This document shows positions 1 through 9,600 of a stretch of DNA of 64,000 bases, one piece after another. The first letter of the stretch is position 1, and the number at the start of each line of letters is the position of its first letter. Origin of the DNA: Streptomyces humicola (GTDB lineage Bacteria > Actinomycetota > Actinomycetes > Streptomycetales > Streptomycetaceae); assembly GCF_024436035.1 (NCBI RefSeq), contig NZ_JANFNG010000011.1:1-64000 (forward strand), read 5' to 3'. The translations under genes were made by a program, and so were the position numbers. The notes under the pieces are model-generated. The model saw nothing but the letters and a program-made list of their open reading frames with translations. It was not told the origin of the DNA and searched no databases.

Positions 1-36
1 CACCCACGCAGCGCCCTCGTGACCCACCCGATCACG

Positions 37-152
37 GCAACGGGCGGGCGGCGGGGAAAAACCCCCACCCCAGCCGCAACCGCGGGGAACGGGCGAACCG
101 GCCGCAGAACGCCCAGCGCAGCGTCACCGCAACGGGCGGGCGGCGGGGAAAA
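37..152. repeat. pair of 24-base direct repeats
   Basis: Two identical 24-base copies, at 37-60 and 129-152, read GCAACGGGCGGGCGGCGGGG followed by AAAA. They lie in the non-coding stretch at the left edge, beyond the 3' end of the MgtC gene. I see no gene in 1-190. The repeats could be a small intergenic element or part of a terminator region; no function is visible. Confidence 0.5.
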
Positions 153-190
153 CACCTGACGCAAGCCGAGACACGGGACGCACGGGGTAC

Positions 191-946
191 TCAGTACGCC
201 CCGTTGCCCGTCGGGGACCAGACGCTGATCACGCCGTCCACCTCCGCGAGCCGCGTCACGAGATGGTGGATGGATCCCGTGCCCTCGATGGAGAGCTGGA
301 CCTCCGTGGTGCCCGTACCCCGTTCCGCCTCCTCGGCGCCCTCGCGCCATGGGGCGTGCTCGACGCGGACGTCCATCACCCGGAAGCCGGCACCCGTGCA
401 GTGCTCAAGGATGCGTGTGAGCACGCCGCGGCCCGCGCGGTACGTGAGCTGCAGATCGGCCTGTTCGGGCGCGGTCACCGCCGGGAAGTGGCGGGTGATC
501 AGCGGATATCCGCGGATGATGAGGAAGTGGCCGGCGGTGACGGCGACGGCGAGCAGGGCCAGGCCGCCGCCGCAGGCCATGCCGATGGCGGCCGTCAGCC
601 AGATGGTCGCGGCGGTGGTGAGCCCCTTCACCGCGTCGCGGCGCACGAAGATCAGGCCGCCGCCGATGAAGCCGATGCCGGTGACGATCTGGGCGGCGAC
701 CCGGGAGGGGTCGAGGGCGACATGCTGCATGCCCAGGACGTTGTTGAAGCCGTGCTGCGAGACCTCCATGAACAGCGCCGCACCTACGCCCACCAGCGTG
801 TGGGTGCGCAGGCCCGCGCTCTTCTGCTGGACCGCGCGCTCCAGGCCGATCAGCGTGGAGAGCACCAGGGCAAGACCGAGCTCGGCCAGTTGCCGCAACC
901 CCTGGCCGCCGCTCGGGTTCCACACAGCCGAAGCGATCATATGCAC
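191..946 (-). CDS. MgtC/SapB family membrane protein
   Basis: This is an integral membrane protein of the MgtC/SapB family, 251 residues long. The N-terminal half has about four hydrophobic segments and the family signature: an LIGLERAVQQKSAGLRTHTL segment followed by a VTGIGFIGGGLIF segment. The C-terminal part (about residues 150-251) is a soluble ACT-like domain. MgtC proteins are linked to magnesium limitation and virulence in other bacteria; the role here is unknown. The start is GTG at 946, with an in-frame ATG two codons later (940) as an alternative. It stands alone, about 40 bp from the 3' end of nirD, and probably has its own promoter. Confidence 0.85.
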   Translation of the reverse strand: MHMIASAVWNPSGGQGLRQLAELGLALVLSTLIGLERAVQQKSAGLRTHTLVGVGAALFMEVSQHGFNNVLGMQHVALDPSRVAAQIVTGIGFIGGGLIFVRRDAVKGLTTAATIWLTAAIGMACGGGLALLAVAVTAGHFLIIRGYPLITRHFPAVTAPEQADLQLTYRAGRGVLTRILEHCTGAGFRVMDVRVEHAPWREGAEEAERGTGTTEVQLSIEGTGSIHHLVTRLAEVDGVISVWSPTGNGAY

Positions 947-986
947 ACGGCAACGGTAACGTGAGCGCCGCGCGCAGCGCCGACGG

Positions 987-1370
987 TCACCCGTGACTCG
1001 TACGCGTTTCGTACGCCGCGATCGTCACGTTCTCGTCGTCGAGGCATCGGCCCGTCTGCAGGTCGAAACGTTGCTTCAGTAGCGGCGAGGCGACGAAGGG
1101 GCGCCCCGAGGCCGAGCCGAGCAGGCCGCGGGAGAGCACGTAGGCGCCGGTGAACGGGTCGCGGTTGGCGATGGCGTGGAGCCCGCCGTTGCGGTCGCGG
1201 AAGACGGCGACCTGGCGGCCGTCGGGCAGCAGCGCGGCGACGCCGCGGCCCGGGGTGAGCAGGGACAGGTCGCAGACGCCGACCCACGCACCGTCCACGC
1301 GCAGCTCCACGGTGGCGGTCTGTGCGGCGGTCTCTACGGCCTCTACGGTCTCTACGGAGAGCGTGGTCAT
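987..1370 (-). CDS. nirD: nitrite reductase small subunit NirD
   Basis: This is the small subunit of assimilatory NAD(P)H nitrite reductase, 127 residues. It has the Rieske-like beta fold (VELRVDGAWVGVCDLS, then RNGGLHAIANRDPFTGAYVL and GRPFVASPLLKQRFDLQTG) but no Cys-His cluster ligands, as is normal for NirD. The start ATG overlaps the last codons of nirB (1367-1370), so the two are translationally coupled. With NirB it reduces nitrite to ammonium in the cytoplasm. The first 20 residues are a low-complexity run rich in V, E and T. Confidence 0.93.
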   Translation of the reverse strand: MTTLSVETVEAVETAAQTATVELRVDGAWVGVCDLSLLTPGRGVAALLPDGRQVAVFRDRNGGLHAIANRDPFTGAYVLSRGLLGSASGRPFVASPLLKQRFDLQTGRCLDDENVTIAAYETRTSHG

Positions 1371-3970
1371 GCGGACGGTGTCCCTTCGAGCGTGCGGACG
1401 GGAAGAGTGGGCCCGGCGAGGATCTCCAGATCCGGTTTGATCTGGTCCCGCTCGGGGACGAAGCGGACGGACGGGTCGGGCGCGTCGGGGGCGTTGACGA
1501 AGGAGACGAAGCGGCGCAGCCGGTCCGGGTCGTTCAGCGTCTCCGCCCATTCGTCCCGGTAGTTCGCCACGTGATCGGCCATCAGTGCCTCCAGCTCGTC
1601 GCAGATGCCGAGCGAGTCGTGGACAACCACGTCGCGTACGTGGTCCAGTCCGCCGTCGATCCGCTCCAGCCAGGCGCTGGTGCGTTCCAGGCGGTCGGCT
1701 GTGCGGATGTAGAACATCAGGAACCGGTCGATGAGGCGGATCAGCTCTGCGTCGCTGAGGTCCTGCGCCAGCAGGTCGGCGTGGCGGGGGTCGGCGCCGC
1801 CGTTGCCGCCCACGTACAGGTTCCAGCCATTGGACGTGGCGATGACGCCGAAGTCCTTGCCGCGCGCCTCGGCGCACTCGCGGGCGCAGCCGGAGACGGC
1901 CGACTTCAGCTTGTGCGGGGAGCGTAGACCCCGGTAGCGCAGTTCCAGGTCGATGGCCATCCGCACGCTGTCCTGCACGCCGTAGCGGCACCATGTCCGG
2001 CCGACGCAGGACTTCACCGTGCGCAGCGCCTTGCCGTAGGCGTGGCCGGATTCGAACCCGGCGTCCACGAGGCGGGCCCAGATCAGCGGGAGTTGGTCGA
2101 CCCGGGCGCCGAACATATCGATCCGCTGGCCGCCGGTGATCTTCGTGTAAAGGCCGAAGTCGCGGGCGACCTCGCCGATGACGATGAGTTTCTCGGGGGT
2201 GATCTCACCGCCGGGGACGCGCGGGACGATCGAGTAGGAGCCGTTCTTCTGCAGGTTGGCGAGGAAGTGGTCGTTGGTGTCCTGCAGCGCGGCCTGTTCG
2301 CCGTCGAGGACGTATCCGCCGGCGCCGATCGTCGGCGCGAGCGAGGCGATGATCGAGGCGACGGCGGGCTTGCAGGTCTCGCAGCCCTCACCGCCGCGCG
2401 CCTCCTCCCGCCCGTGCTGGTCGAGGAGTTCGGCGTACGAGGCGATGCGCAGCGCGCGCACGATCTCGTACAACTCGGCGCGGGTGTGGACGAAGCAGCC
2501 GCACAGCCCCTTGTCGACGGTGATGCCACCGGCTTCGAGCTCCTCGTTGACGAGCGTGGTGAGCATCTTCACGCAGCTGCCGCAGCCGGTGCCGGCCTTG
2601 GTGCACTTCTTCACCTCGGGGACGGTGGTGCATTCGTGCTCGGTGACGGCGGCCCGGATGGCGCCCTTGGTGACGCCCAGGCAGTTGCAGATCACCGCGT
2701 CGTCGGGGAGCGCGGACGGGCCCAGCGCCGCAGGGGCCCCGGCGCCGGACGGCAGCACCAGCTGTTCGGGCGCCAGCGGCGGTACGGAGCCGGTCAGCGG
2801 CCGAAGCATCCCGTATGCGTCGGCGTCCCCGACCAGCACGCCGCCGAGGAGGGTGCCGTCCTCGCCGACGACCAGTTTCTTGTAAATGCCGGCGCGGGAG
2901 TCGGAGTAGTGGACGTCGAGGCAGCCAGGGGTGGTGCCGTGCGCGTCGCCGAAGCTGGCGACGTCGACGCCGAGCAGCTTCAGCTTGGTCGAGGTGTCGG
3001 CGCCGGTGAACGATCCGCCGGTCTCGCCCGCTATCGCCTTGGCGGCCGTCTCGGCCATGTCGTAGCCGGGGGCGACGAGTCCGTAGACCCGGCCGTCCGC
3101 CGCGAGCGCGCACTCGCCGATGGCGTAGACGTGTTCGTCCTCGGGCGTGCGGCACTGTGCGTCGACGACGATGCCGCCGCGCTCGCCCACCGGCAGACCG
3201 CACTCGCGGGCCAGCTGGTCGCGCGGGCGCACGCCTGCGGAGAAGACGACGAGATCGGTGTCGAGCACCGAGCCGTCGGAGAGGTTCATCGCGACGACCG
3301 AGCCGTTCTCGCCAGTGACGATCTCCTGCGTGCCGACGCCCGTGTGGACCTCGACGCCCATCCCCTCGATGGTGCGGCGCAGCGCCTCGCCGCCGCCCTC
3401 GTCGACCTGCACCGGCATCAGCCGGGGTGCGAACTCCACCACGTGGGTGGTCAGTCCCAGTCCTTTGAGCGCACCCGCGGCCTCCAGGCCCAGCAGCCCG
3501 CCGCCGACCACGGCGCCGGTCCGCGAGCCCGCCGCGTATTCCTCGATGGCGAGCAGGTCCTCGATGGTGCGGTAGACGAAGCACCCTTCGGCGTCCTTGC
3601 CGGGCACGGGCGGGACGAAGGGGTAGGAGCCGGTGGCGAGGACGAGTGTGTCGTAGGTGACGGTGAGGCCGGAGCGCGCGGTGACGGTGCGCGCTGCCCG
3701 GTCGATGGCGACGGCCGGGTCGCCGGTGTGCAGTTCGATCCCGTGCCGGGTCATGAACTCCGCCTCTACCAGGGAGAGTTCGTCGGGGGTGCGGCCGGAG
3801 AAGTAGGAGGTCAGCTGTACGCGGTCGTACGCGGGACGCGGCTCCTCGCACAGCACCACCACGCGCGCACGGTCGGGGACGCGCCGGTCGGCGAGGGCCT
3901 CGAGGAAGCGGTGCCCGACCATCCCGTGGCCGATCTGCACGATCGTGGGCGGGTTCGCGGCAGCGGTCAT
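1367..3970 (-). CDS. nirB: nitrite reductase large subunit NirB
   Basis: This is the catalytic subunit of assimilatory nitrite reductase (nitrite to ammonium, six electrons from NAD(P)H), 867 residues. Domains in order: an FAD/NAD(P)H pyridine nucleotide reductase (IVQIGHGMVGHRFLEAL; second GGG at AVVGGGLLGLEAAG), a BFD-like [2Fe-2S] region (CNCLGVTKG, CTKAGTGCGSC), a ferredoxin-like half domain, and the siroheme/[4Fe-4S] domain (SCVGRTWCRYG and SGCARECAEARG). The start ATG is placed by homology to the FAD motif. It overlaps the end of the upstream FAD reductase gene by four bases and the start of nirD by four, which makes a three-gene operon. The chelatase gene at 12.7 kb may supply siroheme. 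Confidence 0.95.
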   Translation of the reverse strand: MTAAANPPTIVQIGHGMVGHRFLEALADRRVPDRARVVVLCEEPRPAYDRVQLTSYFSGRTPDELSLVEAEFMTRHGIELHTGDPAVAIDRAARTVTARSGLTVTYDTLVLATGSYPFVPPVPGKDAEGCFVYRTIEDLLAIEEYAAGSRTGAVVGGGLLGLEAAGALKGLGLTTHVVEFAPRLMPVQVDEGGGEALRRTIEGMGVEVHTGVGTQEIVTGENGSVVAMNLSDGSVLDTDLVVFSAGVRPRDQLARECGLPVGERGGIVVDAQCRTPEDEHVYAIGECALAADGRVYGLVAPGYDMAETAAKAIAGETGGSFTGADTSTKLKLLGVDVASFGDAHGTTPGCLDVHYSDSRAGIYKKLVVGEDGTLLGGVLVGDADAYGMLRPLTGSVPPLAPEQLVLPSGAGAPAALGPSALPDDAVICNCLGVTKGAIRAAVTEHECTTVPEVKKCTKAGTGCGSCVKMLTTLVNEELEAGGITVDKGLCGCFVHTRAELYEIVRALRIASYAELLDQHGREEARGGEGCETCKPAVASIIASLAPTIGAGGYVLDGEQAALQDTNDHFLANLQKNGSYSIVPRVPGGEITPEKLIVIGEVARDFGLYTKITGGQRIDMFGARVDQLPLIWARLVDAGFESGHAYGKALRTVKSCVGRTWCRYGVQDSVRMAIDLELRYRGLRSPHKLKSAVSGCARECAEARGKDFGVIATSNGWNLYVGGNGGADPRHADLLAQDLSDAELIRLIDRFLMFYIRTADRLERTSAWLERIDGGLDHVRDVVVHDSLGICDELEALMADHVANYRDEWAETLNDPDRLRRFVSFVNAPDAPDPSVRFVPERDQIKPDLEILAGPTLPVRTLEGTPSA

Positions 3971-5232
3971 GACGATGAGCCTCCGTCGTGGGTGAGCAGG
4001 TGGAGCGGTGAGGAGTCCGATGCGATCGGCTCGTCGTCCTCCCAGGTGCGGGCGAGTGCGCCGACGGTGGTGAGGTCGCCCAGCAGGATTCCGCCGATGA
4101 GCCGGTCGTCGCGGAGCACGACCTTGCGGTAGACGCCGCGGGTGGCGTCGGAGAGCCGCAGTACGTCGTCGCCTGCGACCGGCACGGGGGTGCCGAAGGT
4201 GGCGATGTCCAGCGGGGAGTGTGCGGACGGGCCGGGGAGCGTGAGCCGGGTGAGGGCACGCGTTCCGGCGTAGCCGAGCTGCGGTGCGCTCTCCTGGCCG
4301 CCGGTGAGCAGCCGCGCCAGCAGGTCCGCCTGGTCGATAGCGGGTCCGGCGAGGCCGTAGACGACGCCCTCGTGCTCGGCGCAGTCGCCGATGGCCCGGA
4401 TGCGCGGGTCGGAGCTGCGGAGCCGGTCGTCGACGAGGACGCCGCGCTCCACGTCCAGTCCCGCGGCGTGGGCGAGCCCGACGCGCGGCCGCACTCCGCA
4501 GGCGAGGACGACGACGTCGGTGTCGAGCCGGTATCCGTCGGCGAGTTCGACGGCGCGCGCCCTGGCCGTGCCGGTCAGGCCGCGCACGCGGCATTCGAGG
4601 TGGACCTCGACGCCGAGTGCCTCCAGGTGACTGCGGACCAGTGCTGCGGCCATCGCGTCGAGGTGGTGTTCCATCAGGTGCTCGCCCTGCTGGGCCAGCA
4701 CCACCTGGGCACCGCGCGCGGCGAGCGCACGCGCCGCCGACACCCCGAGCAGGCCGCCGCCGACCACCACGGCCCGTACCCCCGGGCGGGTGGCGGCGGC
4801 GAGCGCCAGGCAGTCGTCCATGGTCCTGAAGGCGTGCACACCGTCGGGCAGCCCGCTCTCACCAGACGCCAACAGGCCGCGCAGCGGCGGCAGCACCGGG
4901 TTGGAGCCGGTGGCGAGGACGAGCGTGTCGTAGGGGACGAGCGAGCCGTCGTCGCACACGACGCGGCGCTCGTCCCGGTCGATGCGGACCGCCCGCACCC
5001 CGCGCCGCATACCGGGCGCCTCCGGCAGCGACACGACCTCCGGTGCGTACCGTCCGGCGAGCACGTCGGCGAGCAGCACCCGGTTGTAGGGGGCGTGCGC
5101 CTCCTCCCCGATCACTGTGACCTCGCAGCCGTCACCGGCGGCCCGCAGCTGGTAGGCCAGCCGGGCGCCGGCGACCCCGCCACCGATGACGGTGACGCGA
5201 TGGCGCGTGGAGGCGGAGGTTTTCGTCAGCAC
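3967..5232 (-). CDS. FAD-dependent NAD(P)H oxidoreductase of the nitrite/nitrate reductase cluster
   Basis: This pyridine nucleotide-disulfide-type oxidoreductase has 421 residues. It has an N-terminal FAD motif (VTVIGGGVAGARLAYQLRAAG), a central NAD(P)H motif (VVVGGGLLGVSAARALA) and a C-terminal FAD-closing segment (IRAIGDCAEHEG). It resembles the N-terminal reductase half of NirB but lacks BFD and siroheme domains. In actinobacteria such proteins sit beside nirB and may pass electrons to nitrate or nitrite reductase; that role is inferred from position. The chosen start is GTG at 5232, just before the FAD motif; longer in-frame extensions look non-homologous. It is the first gene of the nirBD operon. 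Confidence 0.85.
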   Translation of the reverse strand: MLTKTSASTRHRVTVIGGGVAGARLAYQLRAAGDGCEVTVIGEEAHAPYNRVLLADVLAGRYAPEVVSLPEAPGMRRGVRAVRIDRDERRVVCDDGSLVPYDTLVLATGSNPVLPPLRGLLASGESGLPDGVHAFRTMDDCLALAAATRPGVRAVVVGGGLLGVSAARALAARGAQVVLAQQGEHLMEHHLDAMAAALVRSHLEALGVEVHLECRVRGLTGTARARAVELADGYRLDTDVVVLACGVRPRVGLAHAAGLDVERGVLVDDRLRSSDPRIRAIGDCAEHEGVVYGLAGPAIDQADLLARLLTGGQESAPQLGYAGTRALTRLTLPGPSAHSPLDIATFGTPVPVAGDDVLRLSDATRGVYRKVVLRDDRLIGGILLGDLTTVGALARTWEDDEPIASDSSPLHLLTHDGGSSS

Positions 5233-5366
5233 ATGTGAAGACTGCGATAGGGCTGTTACCTGCCCGCATCCCGCCCGTTTCCCCCGCGCAACGGTGACCT
5301 CAGCGCGACTCCCGGGCCGTGGTGAGATCGGCCTCCCCCGTTCGTGTGATCGCATGAACGACCGAG

Positions 5367-5393
5367 TGTCAGGCGGGTGACAAGGCGTGTCAC
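5367..5393. promoter_or_regulatory. overlapping TGTCA/TGACA inverted repeats between divergent genes
   Basis: TGTCA (5367-5371), TGACA (5378-5382) and TGTCA (5388-5392) alternate in orientation. The second pair extends to a perfect GTGACA-n5-TGTCAC palindrome at 5377-5393. The array lies 28 bases before the esterase start and about 135 bases before the divergent nir operon start, so it looks like an operator for one or both. The cognate regulator is not identified. Confidence 0.45.
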
Positions 5394-5420
5394 CAGCCGG
5401 CGGGCCCGGAAGACTCCAAT

Positions 5421-6563
5421 GTGGGTCTCACGTCCAAGATCTTCTTCATAGCACTGGCGGTCATCGCGACGGCGATGATCGCCGGGACGCTGTGGCTGTG
5501 GCCCCGCGCCGCGGGCCAGGGCCCCGCTGCCTGGCTCGGACGGCTGGGAATGCTCGCGGCCACCCAGGTCTCGATCATGGCCCTGCTGCTGGTCGCCGCC
5601 AACGACACCTACGGCTTCTACTCCTCCTGGAACGACCTGCTCGGCCAGGCCGAGGGCAAACAGACCCTGGACGAACCCGGTGCCCCGGCCGGCCGGCCGG
5701 CCGCCCTCACCGTCACCGGCACCTTCCGGGACGCCCGCCTCAAGGGCGGCAGGGAGCGGGCCGGCCTGGTCGAGGCGGTGACCTTCCACGGCGCCGCCTC
5801 CGGGCTGACAACCGACGGCTACGTCTATCTGCCCCCGCAGTACTTCCAGAAGGGACATGAGTACGACCACTTCCCGGTCGTCGTCGCTCTCACCGGCTAC
5901 CCGGGCGTCGCCAAGAATCTGATCACCGAACTCGACATTCCGCGCACCGTCTCCGACGACATCAGGACGAAGAAGATCCAGCCGGTGATCTACGTGTTGG
6001 CGCGCCCGGCCGTCGTGCCCGGCCGCGACACCAACTGCACCGACATCCCCGGCGGCTCGCAGGCGCTGACCTTCTTCAACCAGGACCTTCCCATGGCCGT
6101 CGCAGGCCACTACCGCACCACGGGAGCTCCCGGTACCTGGGGCGCCGTCGGCGACTCGACGGGCGGCTACTGCGCGCTGAAGTTCGCCATGACCAACCCG
6201 GTCCGCTACGGCGCGGCCGCAGGCCTGTCCGCGGACTACTTCGCCCGCCGCGACGGCCAGACGGGTGATCTCTACGGCGGCAACGCCCAGGTCAGGAGGG
6301 AGAACGACCTGACGTGGCGTCTCGAACACATGCCCCCGCCGCCGGTCTCGCTGCTCGTGTCGAGCAGCAGGAAGGGCGAGGAGAACTATGGCCCGACTCT
6401 GACGTTCGCCGCGAAGGCGAGGCCACCGACCCGGGTCACCACGCTGATCCGGGACGAGGGCGGCCACAACTTCCAGACGTGGCTGTCGGAGTACCCCGAG
6501 GTCGTCCTCTGGATGGACCGCCAGCTCACGCTCGCCGTGCACGACCGGTCCCAGACCGGCTGA
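5421..6563 (+). CDS. membrane-anchored esterase family protein
   Basis: This is a predicted alpha/beta-hydrolase of the esterase D / mycolyltransferase-like family, 380 residues. Two hydrophobic segments at residues 5-27 and about 41-60 anchor it in the membrane, so the catalytic domain is probably extracellular. The nucleophile motif is GDSTGG (inside AVGDSTGGYCALKFAM), and a late GGHNFQTW supplies the likely catalytic histidine. It starts with GTG at 5421 behind only a weak ribosome site. It is divergent from the nir operon and 39 bases upstream of the amidohydrolase gene, so the two may be co-transcribed. The substrate is unknown. Confidence 0.75.
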   Translation: MGLTSKIFFIALAVIATAMIAGTLWLWPRAAGQGPAAWLGRLGMLAATQVSIMALLLVAANDTYGFYSSWNDLLGQAEGKQTLDEPGAPAGRPAALTVTGTFRDARLKGGRERAGLVEAVTFHGAASGLTTDGYVYLPPQYFQKGHEYDHFPVVVALTGYPGVAKNLITELDIPRTVSDDIRTKKIQPVIYVLARPAVVPGRDTNCTDIPGGSQALTFFNQDLPMAVAGHYRTTGAPGTWGAVGDSTGGYCALKFAMTNPVRYGAAAGLSADYFARRDGQTGDLYGGNAQVRRENDLTWRLEHMPPPPVSLLVSSSRKGEENYGPTLTFAAKARPPTRVTTLIRDEGGHNFQTWLSEYPEVVLWMDRQLTLAVHDRSQTG

Positions 6564-6602
6564 TGCCGGTGTTCGCACGAAGCCCGTCGCATTGGAGCAG
6601 AA

Positions 6603-9600
6603 ATGAAGCCGATCGATATGCCGAGTGACAACCGGACACCTGCGGAGGGGACGCTGCCCGACGGGATGACGCGGCGGGGCTTCGTACGGGCCGCCGCGCT
6701 CTCGGGGGCGGGAACGGCGCTCGGCCCGCGGTCCGCGCCCCGGACCCGTCCCCCCTCCGGCAGCCGCACGGTCACCTTCACCGAGGGAACCAACGCCTCG
6801 GTGGCCGTCTCGCCGGCCGGGGACCGGTTGATCCTGGAGATCCAGGGAGTCCTGTGGGCGCTGCCGCCCGAAGGCGGCGAGGCGACCGCACTCACCGCCC
6901 CCGACCTGGAGCCGACCCGCCCGGTCTGGTCGCCGGACGGTTCCACGGTGGCGTTCTGCGCCTACAAGGGCGGAGGCTTCCACCTGTGGACGATGGCGCC
7001 CGACGGCACCGGGCTGCGACAGCTCACCAGCGGGCCGTGGGACGACCGCGGCGTGTCGTGGTCGCCCGACGGCAGGCGGCTCGCCTTCGCCTCGGAGCGC
7101 GGCGGCGACGACGTGACGGGCAGCTCGTACAGCATCTGGACCGTCGACGTACGCAGCGGTGAGCTGCACCGCCTCACCGACGGTCCGTTCGAGGACTACG
7201 ACCCGGCGTGGCACCCGGACGGCCGCACGGTCTGCTTCGTCCGAGCCGAGGTCACGGACGACGTCGAACGCAAGGGCGGGCGGACCATCGCGGCGGTGCC
7301 GGCGGCGGGCGGCGCGGTCACGGTGCAGCGCACCGAACAGGACGGCGCGGTCTTCTGCCCGTCCGTCAGCAGCGACGGCCGGATCGCTTACGTCCGCCTC
7401 GGTCCCGGCCGTCTGCCCGAGGGCGCGAGCGGCTCGCAGCTGTGCGTGGACGGGACGGCTGTCACCGCGGGGGAGGACGTCTCCCCGACGCCGCCGAGCT
7501 GGGGCCCGGCGGGGGAGTTGTATTACGTCGCCGACGGGCGGCTGCGGGTGAGGCACACTCGGCCCTCCCCCGGGCGAGCGGCCGCCGCCGCCGAGGAGAT
7601 CCCCTTCACGGCCCGGCTCGACGTGCCCCGCCTGCGCTACCGCCGCAAGCGTCAGTCCTTCGACGCCACGGGCCCGATGACCTCGGAGCCGGTGCGCGGC
7701 ATCCAGCACCCGGCGCTGTCGCCGGACGGTACGACGGTCGCCTTCGTCGCCCTCGACGCGCTGTGGGTGATGAGGATCGGCGGGCGCCCCCGCAAGCTCG
7801 TCCAGGCCCCCGCCTCCCGCTACCTGCAGATGCCATCGTGGGCGCCGGACGGCCGTTCCGTTCTCTACGCCTGCGACGACGACCCCCGGGGGCTGTTCGC
7901 CGTCCACCGGGTGCGTCTCGACGACGGCGCCGACACGGTCCTGGCCACCGGCGGCAGGCTCAACCCCGCGCTCTCCCGCGACGGCACCGTGCTCGCATGC
8001 CAGAACGTCAACGGGACTGTGTTGATCCGTCACCTCGGGGGCGGGGCGGAGCGCGAGCTCGTCTCCCCGCTCGGCGGCGGCGGCCTTCCCGGCCGGCCCA
8101 GCTGGTCGCGCGACGGGCAGCACGTGGCCATCTGCGACCGCAACCGCCTCAACCACCGCTTCCGGGAGGGCTACAACCTCATCCGCGTCGTCGACACCCA
8201 CACCGGAAAGGCCACGGCGTACTTGCCGCTTCCTCACGCCGGGATCTCCGACCGCGGTGACTGCGGGCCCGTGTGGTCCCCGGACGGCGCCTCCATGGCG
8301 ATCATCATGGAGTCCGCCCTGTGGGTGCTCCCGGTCCACCCCGACGGCACACCGGCCGGTGAGCCGCGCCGACTCACCGACGAACCGGCCGACCACCCCT
8401 CCTGGTCCGGAGACTCCCGCAGCCTGCTCTACCTCTCGGGCGGGGAGTTGTGCCTGATCGGCAGGGACGGCCGCGAGCGGCGCACCGTCGCCGTACCGCT
8501 GCGCTGGCAGCGCCGGCTGCCGCCGCGCACCCAGATCACCAGGGTGCACGCCGGACGTCTGTGGGACGGCACCGGCGAGACCGTCCAGGAGGACGTGGAC
8601 ATCGTCATCAGCGGCAACCGCATCACGGCCGTGGAGCAGCACCGGCCCGGCGCCCGCCGCGCCGGCGAACGGCAGATCGACGCATCGAAGGCCACCGTGA
8701 TCCCCGGGCTGTGGGATTCCCACACCCACCCGTGGCAGTACTGCTACGGCGGCCGCCAGAACAGCCTGATGCTCGCCTACGGCATCACCGCCAACGTCTC
8801 GATGGGTGGCTTCGCCTACGAGGAGGTGCGGCTGCGCGAGTCCTTGGCGGCGCAGGCCATGACCGGTCCGCGGCTGTTCGCCACGGGAGAGTTGATCGAC
8901 GGCAGCCGTACCGCGTACAGCCACTGCCGCATTCACTGCACCGAGGACGGTGTGCGGCGCACCCTCGACCGCGCCGTCGCCCTCGACTACGACTTCGTCA
9001 AGACGTATGTGCGGGCGCCCAGCTGGATCATGGCGGAGGCGGCGCGCACCGCTCACGAGCGCCTGGGGGTGCTCGCGGGCGGGCACCTGTGCGCGCCCGG
9101 CCTCGGGGTCGGCCAGGACCTGACCACCCATCTGCAGGCCACCCAGCGCCTTGAGTTCGGCCACGCGAGCTCTGCCACACGCCGTTCGTACCGGGACATC
9201 CTGGAGCTGTACCACGACGGCGAGTTCCAGCTCCTCGTCACCCCGTTCACCGCCTCACCATTGGTCGGCGCCGCCCCGGCCCTCGCCGACGACCCGCGGG
9301 TCACGGTCCTGATGCCGCCGTGGGACGCCGCCAAGATCAAGAAGGACGCCGGCCGTGCCCCGACCGGGACCGAGCTGACCGCGCTGCAGCGGGAGATGGG
9401 GGTCTACCGGAGGATCATGGACGACGGCGGCATGCTCGTCCTCGGCACGGACACCGCGCTCGTCCCCGTCGGACTGCACCTGCACCTCGCGCTGCGCGCC
9501 CTGCACCAGTACGCGGGGCTGACACCCGCACAGGCGCTGCGCACCGCCACGGCGGCCCCGGCCCGGCTCTTCGGCGTCAGCGACGATCTCGGCACCGTCG

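Noticed and set aside
2042-4132. Very long open frame antisense to nirB
   Set aside because: High-GC sequence keeps antisense frames open; the protein is low-complexity (Gly/Ala/Asp/Arg-rich) and nirB with all its motifs is on the other strand.
5256-9215. About 1300-codon open frame antisense to the amidohydrolase
   Set aside because: It is a shadow of the real gene, with no motifs and composition typical of read-through on the complementary strand.
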